NCBI GenBank assembly: GCA_020048055.1
Contig: JAIFNA010000006.1
Coordinates: 62,001-126,000 of the forward strand
Reading direction: 5' to 3'
From: Arcobacter sp.
Lineage (GTDB): Bacteria > Campylobacterota > Campylobacteria > Campylobacterales > Arcobacteraceae
Length of the DNA: 64,000 bases
Below are positions 17,889 to 29,544 of this stretch, piece after piece. Under the pieces are notes generated by a model. That model did not search any database. It saw nothing but the letters and a program-made list of their open reading frames with translations, and had not been told where the DNA came from. Each line of letters begins with the position of its first letter. Position 1 is the first letter of the stretch. Made by a program: the position numbers and the translations under genes.

Positions 17889-17977
17889 TGTGAATAGATG
17901 TGAATAAAATAAGAAATTATTTCATCACTAAAATACTGATTAAATAGTCTTTTAAAGATTGTTTTCATCTATTCACA
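17889..17977. other. oriC2: DnaA boxes in the dnaA-dnaN gap
   Basis: TGTGAATAG (17889-17897) and TGTGAATAA (17899-17907) sit in tandem, with an opposing CTATTCACA at 17969-17977. All carry the TTCAC core. The intervening AT-rich stretch (about 17908-17968) is a candidate unwinding element. In characterised Campylobacterota origins the main unwinding site lies in this gap; assigning it here is an inference. Confidence 0.75.
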
Positions 17978-18025
17978 TGCTCTACTATAACTACTAATTT
18001 TAATTAAAATATAAAAAGGACAAAC

Positions 18026-19090
18026 ATGAAATTTAGCACAAACAAAGGGAAATTTGAAACAGTTATCGCATCAATGCAACCTTTTTTAGAAAAGAAAGAT
18101 TTAAGCGCAATTACTTCTCATATATATATTGAAGTAATAGATAATAAATTAACAATCAAATCAACAGATTATGAGATGGGATTAGAAGCTTCAATTGATG
18201 AGATTAATGTAAAAGAAGATGGAAAAGCAACTGTAAATGGAAGTAATCTTTTAAATATTATTAGAAGATTAAAAAATGAAGATATTAATTTTGAAGTAAT
18301 AGATAATAACCTTCAAATAAAACAAAATAAAACTTCATTTAAACTTCCAATGTATGATGCAAATGAATATCCAAGTTTTCCTAATATGGAAAAACTTCAA
18401 ATAATAGACATTAATATATTAAATTTTATTAGTTCAATAAAAAATATAACTCCAGCAATAGACAATAATAATCCAAAATTTGAATTAAATGGTGCATTAA
18501 TTGATATTAAAGAAGATAAAATAAATTTTGTATCAACCGATACAAGAAGATTGGCTGTTAGTAAAATTGAAAATATAAATAATAAACCAAATCAAATGTT
18601 GGTACCAAAAAAAGCAATCATTGAGATACAAAAATTATTTTTTGACAATTGTGAAATAAAATACGATGATGTAAATTTAGTAGTAAAAAATAAAAACTAT
18701 ACTTTTTTTACCAAATTAATAAACGGTAAATTTCCAGATTATTCAAGAATTCTTCCTAACAATCTAAAAATAAATATAAAATTAAATAGAAATTTATTTA
18801 TAGATGCAATTAAATTAATAACATCATTAAAACCAAATATAAAATTAACTTTTATGAATTCAGGGATAATCTTAGAAAGTTTAGATGAAGATAGTGAAGC
18901 AAAAACTCAAATTGAAGAAAACTTAGAAATTACAGAACCATTTTATTTTGCAGTAAACAGTAAATATTTATTGGATTTTTTAAGTACATCAAGTCATGAA
19001 AAATTTGAAATTGGATTTAATGAAACAAAATTACCTTTTGCATTAAAAGATAATAATTTCACAACAATCATAATGCCAGTAATATTATAA
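18026..19090 (+). CDS. dnaN: DNA polymerase III beta sliding clamp
   Basis: A 354-aa protein with the three-domain clamp layout. Diagnostic stretches are TDYEMGLEASI near residue 53, FVSTDTRRLAVSK near residue 175 and the C-terminal INSKY-like AVNSKYLLDFL followed by the conserved TTIIMPV(I)L ending. It forms the ring that tethers replicative polymerase. AAAAGGA lies ahead of the ATG. It sits in the standard dnaA-dnaN-gyrB order. Confidence 0.97.
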   Translation: MKFSTNKGKFETVIASMQPFLEKKDLSAITSHIYIEVIDNKLTIKSTDYEMGLEASIDEINVKEDGKATVNGSNLLNIIRRLKNEDINFEVIDNNLQIKQNKTSFKLPMYDANEYPSFPNMEKLQIIDINILNFISSIKNITPAIDNNNPKFELNGALIDIKEDKINFVSTDTRRLAVSKIENINNKPNQMLVPKKAIIEIQKLFFDNCEIKYDDVNLVVKNKNYTFFTKLINGKFPDYSRILPNNLKINIKLNRNLFIDAIKLITSLKPNIKLTFMNSGIILESLDEDSEAKTQIEENLEITEPFYFAVNSKYLLDFLSTSSHEKFEIGFNETKLPFALKDNNFTTIIMPVIL

Positions 19091-19111
19091 AAAAGTAAAT
19101 TAGGAAACTAA

Positions 19112-23312
<4,201 letters not shown>

Positions 23313-23313
23313 A

Positions 23314-23368
23314 AAATGATAATGGACAAGATAAATTGATAATAGGTTCATTAAAATTTGATAATGAG
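23314..23368. promoter_or_regulatory. three TnsB/TniA-type binding repeats in the left end
   Basis: The core TGATAAT, preceded by an A/T-rich triplet, occurs three times: AAATGATAATGG (23314-23325), AATTGATAATAGG (23334-23346) and ATTTGATAATGAG (23356-23368). Tight clustering within about 70 bp resembles the right end of Tn7. Segment 23349-23367 is a perfect 19-nt inverted match to 39498-39516 in the other end. Transposase binding is inferred. Confidence 0.8.
23336..23365 (+). promoter_or_regulatory. possible outward-cargo promoter inside the left end
   Basis: TTGATA (23336-23341) and GATAAT (23360-23365), 18 bp apart, point into the TnsE-like/herA/nurA operon, whose ATG follows at 23381. 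Both hexamers lie within the putative TnsB sites 2 and 3, so transposase binding could repress it. Readthrough from mnmG is an alternative source of transcription. Confidence 0.35.
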
Positions 23369-23380
23369 ATAGAAATCTAA

Positions 23381-25090
23381 ATGGCAAAATCAAAAAGTAT
23401 CATTCCAGAGTTTATGTCAAATAATCCAAATGATACTTTTAAATTTCTTTTACCTCTTAGATTAAAGCTAGATTTTGAGAATTATGGCAATAGTCATTTT
23501 GAAGTTGTAGTAAAGAATATGGATAAAAATGAAGTATTCTTATATGAAATGGCTCCTGAACTTTTATTTACTCATTATGCCCTTGAGAAGCCTTTTATTA
23601 ATGGTAAAAAAGCAAAATTTCATAATAATAAACATATAGATGAATATAATTTTACAATTGATACGAGTAACCTAACAGAAAATTCAACTCTTAAATTATC
23701 AGAATTACTTAGTGAAAAAAATATTGTATCTTTGGTGGGTTGGAAAAGAACATATTTACAAAAAGCAAATAACATTAATTGTTACTATTTTAAGCAAAAT
23801 AATCTCAAAATCATTATTCCTTACTATGCAGTTGCAGTTTATTATTACTATAGGTTCTCAGAGCTTAGAGAGGCTGTATTAAATTGTAACTTAGAAGATT
23901 TATATAGCAGCTGCTTATGTGATAGAGATGATGCTTCAATTGTATTAAAAAATCCCAGAAGTGATGAAGATGCAGCATTTATTCATAGGTTTGCATGTCA
24001 AGAAGTTGCACACAAAGCTTTTGATGATATAGGAAAATATGTAAATACTTATCTAAAGTATATGAAAGAGAAATATCCAAATGAATCGATAGAATCAATT
24101 CCAATAAAGGCAAAGTTTCCTGTAAAAGAAGAATTTAGAATTGATACAAGAGCAACAAGATTTATTAATGAAGAAACTGGAGAGATATTTTATTTTGTCC
24201 ATGAAATTATCAATGATTATTCAGATATTGGTTTTACAAAATTTACAAAGATACTAGAAAATAACAAAATTGACCCAATTATAGACTTTGATAAATTACC
24301 AAAGGTAGATAAAACTGACCCAAATAATACAACTGAAATATTAAAAGTTGTACATGCTTCAAAAAAATATACCCAAAAAAGTATTCAAAAAAATCGAAAA
24401 AACAGTTGCGGAAGTTTGAAAAATATAGATATATCTCGAATGGAAGTTACAAAAGATGAAATTAAAAAGATTTTAACGATTTATCAAGAGAGTTTTTCTG
24501 ATGAAGAAGTGGACCAAAGTTTAACTGATTCCTCTGGTAATGGTGATAAAAAGGTAAGAAAAGTTGTAGTTTCAAGTAGTTTTGAGAAAGAACAAAAAGT
24601 AACTACACCACCAGAAAATGTATATAATTTCGATGAGTTTAATCAATATATGAATTATCTAAAACAGCAGTCTGTAATCGAAAACTTTCAATTAAATGAA
24701 GTACAGAAATTGCCAGAAATTGTTATAGATGCTGATATAAATAAAATAAATCCGAAATGCATTATACAAGGAAGGCTACGGCAATATATCACGGCGACAT
24801 TTAAGTATAATGGTTTTTATGTGGGATTGTTAGAGTTAGAAAATGCTGAAAATGTATCCGTAAGTACCTGGGTAATTGTTTCAAATAAGGTAGTAAATCA
24901 AACTATGTTTGATAGGTTTATCAGTAAATATTTAGAAGAAAATCTTGACATTCAAAGCATGAAAGCTAGGTATGAGCACAATGATATTAGATTTAAATTT
25001 ACTACTAAGAATCATGAAAAAACTAATAATTTGCAGCAAACTGATTTGTCTAAGTGGTTTGTGGGATTGTCGGGGAAAATTAAAATTTAA
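23381..25090 (+). CDS. HerA/NurA-associated protein, possibly TnsE-like
   Basis: A 569-aa soluble protein without transmembrane segments or obvious catalytic motifs. From memory its layout loosely resembles Tn7 TnsE: a beta-rich N-terminal part, a segment with an I-I-P-Y helix region (NLKIIIPYYAVAVYYYYRF near residue 145), an F-V-H-E-I strand near 265, a charged linker (about 310-430), then a compact C-terminal domain with LPEI and YNGFYVGLLELENAENVS near residue 480. TnsE binds DNA ends and the beta clamp during Tn7 targeting. No alignment was run, so identity is tentative. It is first in a tight operon with herA and nurA, starts 12 bp inside the last TnsB-like repeat, and lacks a clear Shine-Dalgarno. 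Confidence 0.45.
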   Translation: MAKSKSIIPEFMSNNPNDTFKFLLPLRLKLDFENYGNSHFEVVVKNMDKNEVFLYEMAPELLFTHYALEKPFINGKKAKFHNNKHIDEYNFTIDTSNLTENSTLKLSELLSEKNIVSLVGWKRTYLQKANNINCYYFKQNNLKIIIPYYAVAVYYYYRFSELREAVLNCNLEDLYSSCLCDRDDASIVLKNPRSDEDAAFIHRFACQEVAHKAFDDIGKYVNTYLKYMKEKYPNESIESIPIKAKFPVKEEFRIDTRATRFINEETGEIFYFVHEIINDYSDIGFTKFTKILENNKIDPIIDFDKLPKVDKTDPNNTTEILKVVHASKKYTQKSIQKNRKNSCGSLKNIDISRMEVTKDEIKKILTIYQESFSDEEVDQSLTDSSGNGDKKVRKVVVSSSFEKEQKVTTPPENVYNFDEFNQYMNYLKQQSVIENFQLNEVQKLPEIVIDADINKINPKCIIQGRLRQYITATFKYNGFYVGLLELENAENVSVSTWVIVSNKVVNQTMFDRFISKYLEENLDIQSMKARYEHNDIRFKFTTKNHEKTNNLQQTDLSKWFVGLSGKIKI

Positions 25091-25110
25091 TATAAATGGG
25101 AGTAGTTTTT

Positions 25111-27216
25111 ATGGCATTAGATACAATAGAAAAACAATTGGCAAAACAAAATGAGTTAAGTAGTTTAATAAGTAACATTGATAAATTACATGTAGGATAT
25201 GTAATTATAATGCAATATGATTCTGTTAATATTTTAACTAATGATTTTTTTAAAGAAGAAGCAGGTGGTTTACCCCAAAATAGTTTTTTATTGGCTACAG
25301 CATTTGACCCTAATAACTTTAAAAATTCTAAAGACCTTGACCAAATGGTTTTATTACTTCGTGTTCAAGGTTCACATAAATTACCTCAAGATGATATTAA
25401 CCTAAATACAATCATTGAACATTTTCAAGGGCTTGAAGATATTGTGCCAGCTGATAGTAGAGATGGTATTGAACAAATTACACATTCAATTTTACAATTT
25501 GGTGGATTAAGCTGTAATATCTTAGGGTGTTTTTATTTAGATGAACATAATAGACTATGTTTAGGAGCGGATATAGAGGATTTTCAATCGGTTGCACACC
25601 TAAGAGTGTATAAACCATCTAATGAAGCTCTATCAACAATAGTTAATTTTATTGATCCACTTAAACTTCATAATATGGAATCTTCCGCAATAAAAATGGG
25701 ATTTGATAAAATGCCTCAAGCATTTGAAATAGGAACAGTCAGGTATACGTCAACCAATAGAATACAAAAACGTGAACAGACAGATAAAGTAATTGTTAAA
25801 ATACAGCCAACAGATTTTTTAAGTAGAAGAACTGCTGTATTGGGAATGACTAGAACAGGTAAATCGAATACAATCAAAACTACCGTGTCTGCAGTAGCCC
25901 ATGCAGCCATAAAGTCTAATTTAAATATTGGACAATTGATTTTTGATTTAAATGGAGAGTATGCTAATGCTACAGGACAAGACGATGGTTCTTCAATTGC
26001 AGATGTGTTTGCAGATAATGTAGTAAGGTATAGAGGATTCCCAAAAGATGGTTTTGAGGATTTAAGAGATAATTTTTATAAATCATTAGTAGCTGGATTA
26101 AATATGCTACAAAGTGTACTTAGTGAAGATGGATTTAATAATGGCCAAGATATGCAAAATCTAATCAATATGAGTCTTGATGAACCAGACTTAGTTGAGA
26201 AGTCTGAGCACTTAAGATGGCAAAAACGTGCTGCAATGTATAAATGTTTATTATTTAAATCTAAGTTTGAATTTAATCCGGAAGATAATTTTATTAAGTT
26301 TGTAGTAGGTGAACAAATTTTTAGACAGATGTATGATGCTTTATTGTTAAATGAAGATAAACCAGAAACTAAAATCAAAATTGAATTAAGAATCAAAAAA
26401 GCACAGGAAAATTTCAATGACCCAAATAAAGGACTAAGCCTTAAAGATATGACTACCTTTTTTGAGTATGTACGTGAAGCCGATAGAAGTACTAGAGCTA
26501 ATCAAAAGAAAAATAAAGAGTTGATAACAGGATTAGTATCTTCTAGTGGTAATAGTTGGCTAGAACCAGTTGATAAATCATTGTTAAATTTATTAGTTAG
26601 TGAAGCAGAAAGTGGAGGCTATATACGTTCTACTGGTACAATAGGAAAATTTAAAGTTTTCCATTCGAAAGTAGGGAGTGATAATATTCCAAGAGATGTA
26701 TATAGCCATTTGAAAAGTGGGAAAATTGTTATTTTAGATTTATCAGTAGGTGATCAAAAAGTAAAAGAAAGAATTTCCAAGCAAATAGCAATATATTTAT
26801 TATCTCAAGCATCAGAAAATGTAAATAGTGGAAAAGATCCTATTCAAATAGTAACATATATAGAAGAAGCACATAACTTAATTGGTAAGAAATCGGATTT
26901 AACAGAGATATGGCCAAGAATAGCAAAAGAAGGTGCAAAATTTGGAATTGCTTTAGTCTATGCAACACAAGAGCCATCATCTGTTCATCCAAATATAATG
27001 GCCAATACTGAAAATTTTTTTATTACGCATTTGAATAACGATGACGAATTAAGAGCATTGTCGAAGTATTATGATTTTGCAGATTTTACTGCTTCATTAA
27101 AAAAAGCGCAAGATGTTGGTTTTGCAAGGATTAAAACTTTATCATCTCCATATGTTGTTCCTACTCAAATATTAAAATTTGAGCCACAGAAGTTAAAAGA
27201 AATTATTTTGAGATAG
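25111..27216 (+). CDS. herA: HerA-type hexameric DNA translocase ATPase
   Basis: About 701 residues. An N-terminal HAS-barrel-like region (FEIGTVRYTS... near 205) leads into a FtsK/HerA ATPase domain. Walker A is AVLGMTRTGKSNTIK near residue 245-252, Walker B is VTYIEEAHNLIGK near 583-595, and the HerA sensor region is YATQEPSSVHPNIMANTENFF. HerA pumps DNA and works with NurA nuclease in end resection (archaea) and in several bacterial anti-phage systems. ATG 25096 is possible, but GGGAG at 25098-25102 supports ATG 25111. Only a few bases separate it from the genes on both sides. Confidence 0.88.
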   Translation: MALDTIEKQLAKQNELSSLISNIDKLHVGYVIIMQYDSVNILTNDFFKEEAGGLPQNSFLLATAFDPNNFKNSKDLDQMVLLLRVQGSHKLPQDDINLNTIIEHFQGLEDIVPADSRDGIEQITHSILQFGGLSCNILGCFYLDEHNRLCLGADIEDFQSVAHLRVYKPSNEALSTIVNFIDPLKLHNMESSAIKMGFDKMPQAFEIGTVRYTSTNRIQKREQTDKVIVKIQPTDFLSRRTAVLGMTRTGKSNTIKTTVSAVAHAAIKSNLNIGQLIFDLNGEYANATGQDDGSSIADVFADNVVRYRGFPKDGFEDLRDNFYKSLVAGLNMLQSVLSEDGFNNGQDMQNLINMSLDEPDLVEKSEHLRWQKRAAMYKCLLFKSKFEFNPEDNFIKFVVGEQIFRQMYDALLLNEDKPETKIKIELRIKKAQENFNDPNKGLSLKDMTTFFEYVREADRSTRANQKKNKELITGLVSSSGNSWLEPVDKSLLNLLVSEAESGGYIRSTGTIGKFKVFHSKVGSDNIPRDVYSHLKSGKIVILDLSVGDQKVKERISKQIAIYLLSQASENVNSGKDPIQIVTYIEEAHNLIGKKSDLTEIWPRIAKEGAKFGIALVYATQEPSSVHPNIMANTENFFITHLNNDDELRALSKYYDFADFTASLKKAQDVGFARIKTLSSPYVVPTQILKFEPQKLKEIILR

Positions 27217-27224
27217 GATAATAT

Positions 27225-28646
27225 ATGGCATTTAAAAATGAATCCGCTAGTAAACATGGGCATTCTAATATTACTTCCAATCCAGATGTTAAAAAGTTTC
27301 TCGAAAGATGTCCAGATGTAGAAGTACCAACCAAGAAAGATTTAGAGGAGCATATTAAAAAGTTTTACAAAGTTGATGATTTTCATGCAGAACTTCCTAA
27401 ATTGCTTTTGGCCATAGATTGTTCTTTTTATGAGTCTTTTGTTGATGAAGAATATCCCAGTAGACAAGTTGGATATATAAAGATAAGCTCTGTTTTATTA
27501 AATATGGAAAAGTATTTAGATATAGGAAATACTCAAAGTAAATATATCAATCCCAGAGAAATTGCTCGATTACAAAAAGAAATTGATACTATTAGTTTAG
27601 CTCTGCCTGGTGCCTATGTTAGACTACCTGAATGTGATACAGTTACTGAAACTTTTAGAAAAACATTATTGGATTATTTAAAAGGGGAGACAACTAGATT
27701 AAATGGAAAAACATTATTTGATACTCTAGTTGTTTTAATAGAATATTTAGGTCGAATAAAAACAGATCAGGAAGGAGTTAAGCATATTATATTTTCTAAG
27801 TGTGCAGTCAATAATTGTCAGGAACAAGCTAAGGCAAAAGGTTTTAAAATTTATTTGGATATAGATTCAGGAATTGGAATTTGTCCTATTTGTAATTGTA
27901 ACAATTATGCTTCAGATGTTTTAAGAATTTTCGAAGAATTTTCTGAGACAGATAGCAATGTTCAGGCTGATAGTCGAATTATGAGTTTTTTAGAGCATTT
28001 ATTAGCAGTTCATTATATATATTATTTATGGAAAAATGATTTTAATCTATTATCTAAAATGTGTGTGTTTTTAGATGGACCATTAGCTATATTTGGTCCA
28101 AGTGCTGTATTTAGAAAGGCAATTATGTTATTGATAAATGATGTTAGAGAGTATGCTAAAAAACTTGGGTTTGAAGAGCCATTAATAATGGGATTGTCTA
28201 AGACAGGACGAGTTTATGAACATTTTCTAGCAGCAGATAGAATTTCTAAAGATTTTATTCAAAAAGGAACATTTTTTATGATTAGTGATGAATATCGATA
28301 TAGATTTATTGATTCAGCCCAAAAAGATCATAAAAAAAATCATGGTGAAGGCACTTATTACGGTCAGGATATCTTTATTAAAACTAAAAAAGGTGGAAAA
28401 TTTGTTGTTAGTTTAGCTTATCCTTTTAAAGATAAAGGAGAAGGTTTTCAAACAAGAAAATTAGAAGTAGATAAGTATACAAAGTTAGCGCATGCAATAA
28501 CTGTGATTCAAGAGTTAGAAGCAGATTTATACGATAATTCTGTTGTTCCATTAGTATTAGCTCATAAACATACATCAATTAGCTTAAAACCTGGAGGGAA
28601 AGTTTTAGATATTCTTACAACTGAGGCATTTAAAAAGACGAAATAA
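27225..28646 (+). CDS. nurA: NurA-type nuclease with an inserted Cys cluster
   Basis: A 473-aa protein with the NurA layout. The N-terminal metal motif is LLLAIDCSFYES (Asp65), the middle VFLDGPLAIFGPSAV motif is near residue 283 and MGLSKTGRVYEHF near 325. A C-terminal DLYDNSVVPLVLAHKHTSIS segment resembles the last NurA block. NurA is an RNase H-like, Mn-dependent DNA nuclease that works with HerA. Between the first and middle motifs sits an unusual C-x4-C...C-x2-C-x-C cluster (Cys193, 198, 220, 223, 225), probably a zinc knuckle for DNA or partner binding. AGGA precedes the ATG. It is last in the operon and convergent, 4 bp from the methyltransferase. Confidence 0.78.
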   Translation: MAFKNESASKHGHSNITSNPDVKKFLERCPDVEVPTKKDLEEHIKKFYKVDDFHAELPKLLLAIDCSFYESFVDEEYPSRQVGYIKISSVLLNMEKYLDIGNTQSKYINPREIARLQKEIDTISLALPGAYVRLPECDTVTETFRKTLLDYLKGETTRLNGKTLFDTLVVLIEYLGRIKTDQEGVKHIIFSKCAVNNCQEQAKAKGFKIYLDIDSGIGICPICNCNNYASDVLRIFEEFSETDSNVQADSRIMSFLEHLLAVHYIYYLWKNDFNLLSKMCVFLDGPLAIFGPSAVFRKAIMLLINDVREYAKKLGFEEPLIMGLSKTGRVYEHFLAADRISKDFIQKGTFFMISDEYRYRFIDSAQKDHKKNHGEGTYYGQDIFIKTKKGGKFVVSLAYPFKDKGEGFQTRKLEVDKYTKLAHAITVIQELEADLYDNSVVPLVLAHKHTSISLKPGGKVLDILTTEAFKKTK

Positions 28647-28650
28647 TAAG

Positions 28651-29490
28651 CTATATTTTTAGGGAGTTAAGATTTAAATTACTGGCAATAAATTCTTTTT
28701 TTAATATTCTTTCTTTATTTGCGGACATTGTATATCTTATATTAAAGAAGCCATAATTAGAAAAATCTTTATATAAATTGCTTATTGGTGGTTCATAATC
28801 GTAACTTAGTAACCAATGAGTGTTAAGATGGTATATAAAGTTTTTAAGTTTAATATGGTCATCATCCAGAAAATAAAAATTATAAAGATCTTTTGCCTTG
28901 TTTACATAAGGAGGATCAAAATAGATAAAAGATTCATTGTTAATATGATGTTGATATTTATTTAAAATTTCACTGTAATCACCTTCTTCAATAAAAAGTA
29001 TTCTTTCTTTATATTTTGCTAGTACTCCAATTGTATTTATTAAAGTATTTTTATTAAATCGACAGTCTATTTTATAGTTAGAAATTTGTTTTTGTCCTCC
29101 AATTGGACCAGCTTTTAAAATACCAGAGAAACAAGTTCTATTTAAAAATAAACATTTTAAAGCTTTACTTCTTATTGTTTTAGGGTTATGATTTTTGTAA
29201 TACTGCCAAGTGTCTAGCGTAACATCTATTTTTTTTATTTTTTTTATTAACCATTCGCTATCAAAAAAAACTGTTTTCCAGAATGAAGCTAGAAGAGGAT
29301 CTTTTTCAATTAAAGCAATTTTTTCAGTCAAATTATTTTGTAGCATCAATAATGAAACACTTGCTCCTCCAGCAAATGGTTCAATAAATAATTTTGATTT
29401 AATATTATTTTTATCAAGTATATTTTTAAATGTTTCACAAAATTTTTGTTTAGATCCAGGGTATCTTAACGGGCTTTTTACTATTTTCAT
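28651..29490 (-). CDS. DNA N6-adenine methyltransferase (D12 class, Dam-like)
   Basis: A 279-aa D12-class enzyme. Motif I region is LFIEPFAGGASVSLLML near residue 35-50, the N-terminal substrate motif is SPLRYPGSKQKF near 6-17, and the catalytic DPPY is at 192-195 (FIYFDPPYVNKAK). It methylates adenine in a short DNA target, often GATC, but specificity cannot be read here. No restriction endonuclease is adjacent, so it is either an orphan or marks self DNA for a neighbouring cargo system. A TATAAT lies a few bases upstream of its ATG on the minus strand. It is tail to tail with nurA. Confidence 0.9.
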   Translation of the reverse strand: MKIVKSPLRYPGSKQKFCETFKNILDKNNIKSKLFIEPFAGGASVSLLMLQNNLTEKIALIEKDPLLASFWKTVFFDSEWLIKKIKKIDVTLDTWQYYKNHNPKTIRSKALKCLFLNRTCFSGILKAGPIGGQKQISNYKIDCRFNKNTLINTIGVLAKYKERILFIEEGDYSEILNKYQHHINNESFIYFDPPYVNKAKDLYNFYFLDDDHIKLKNFIYHLNTHWLLSYDYEPPISNLYKDFSNYGFFNIRYTMSANKERILKKEFIASNLNLNSLKI

Positions 29491-29544
29491 AATTTGATTA
29501 TAGTGTAAAAAAGAATTTTTGGCCAGAGCTATTTTAAGTTTTGG

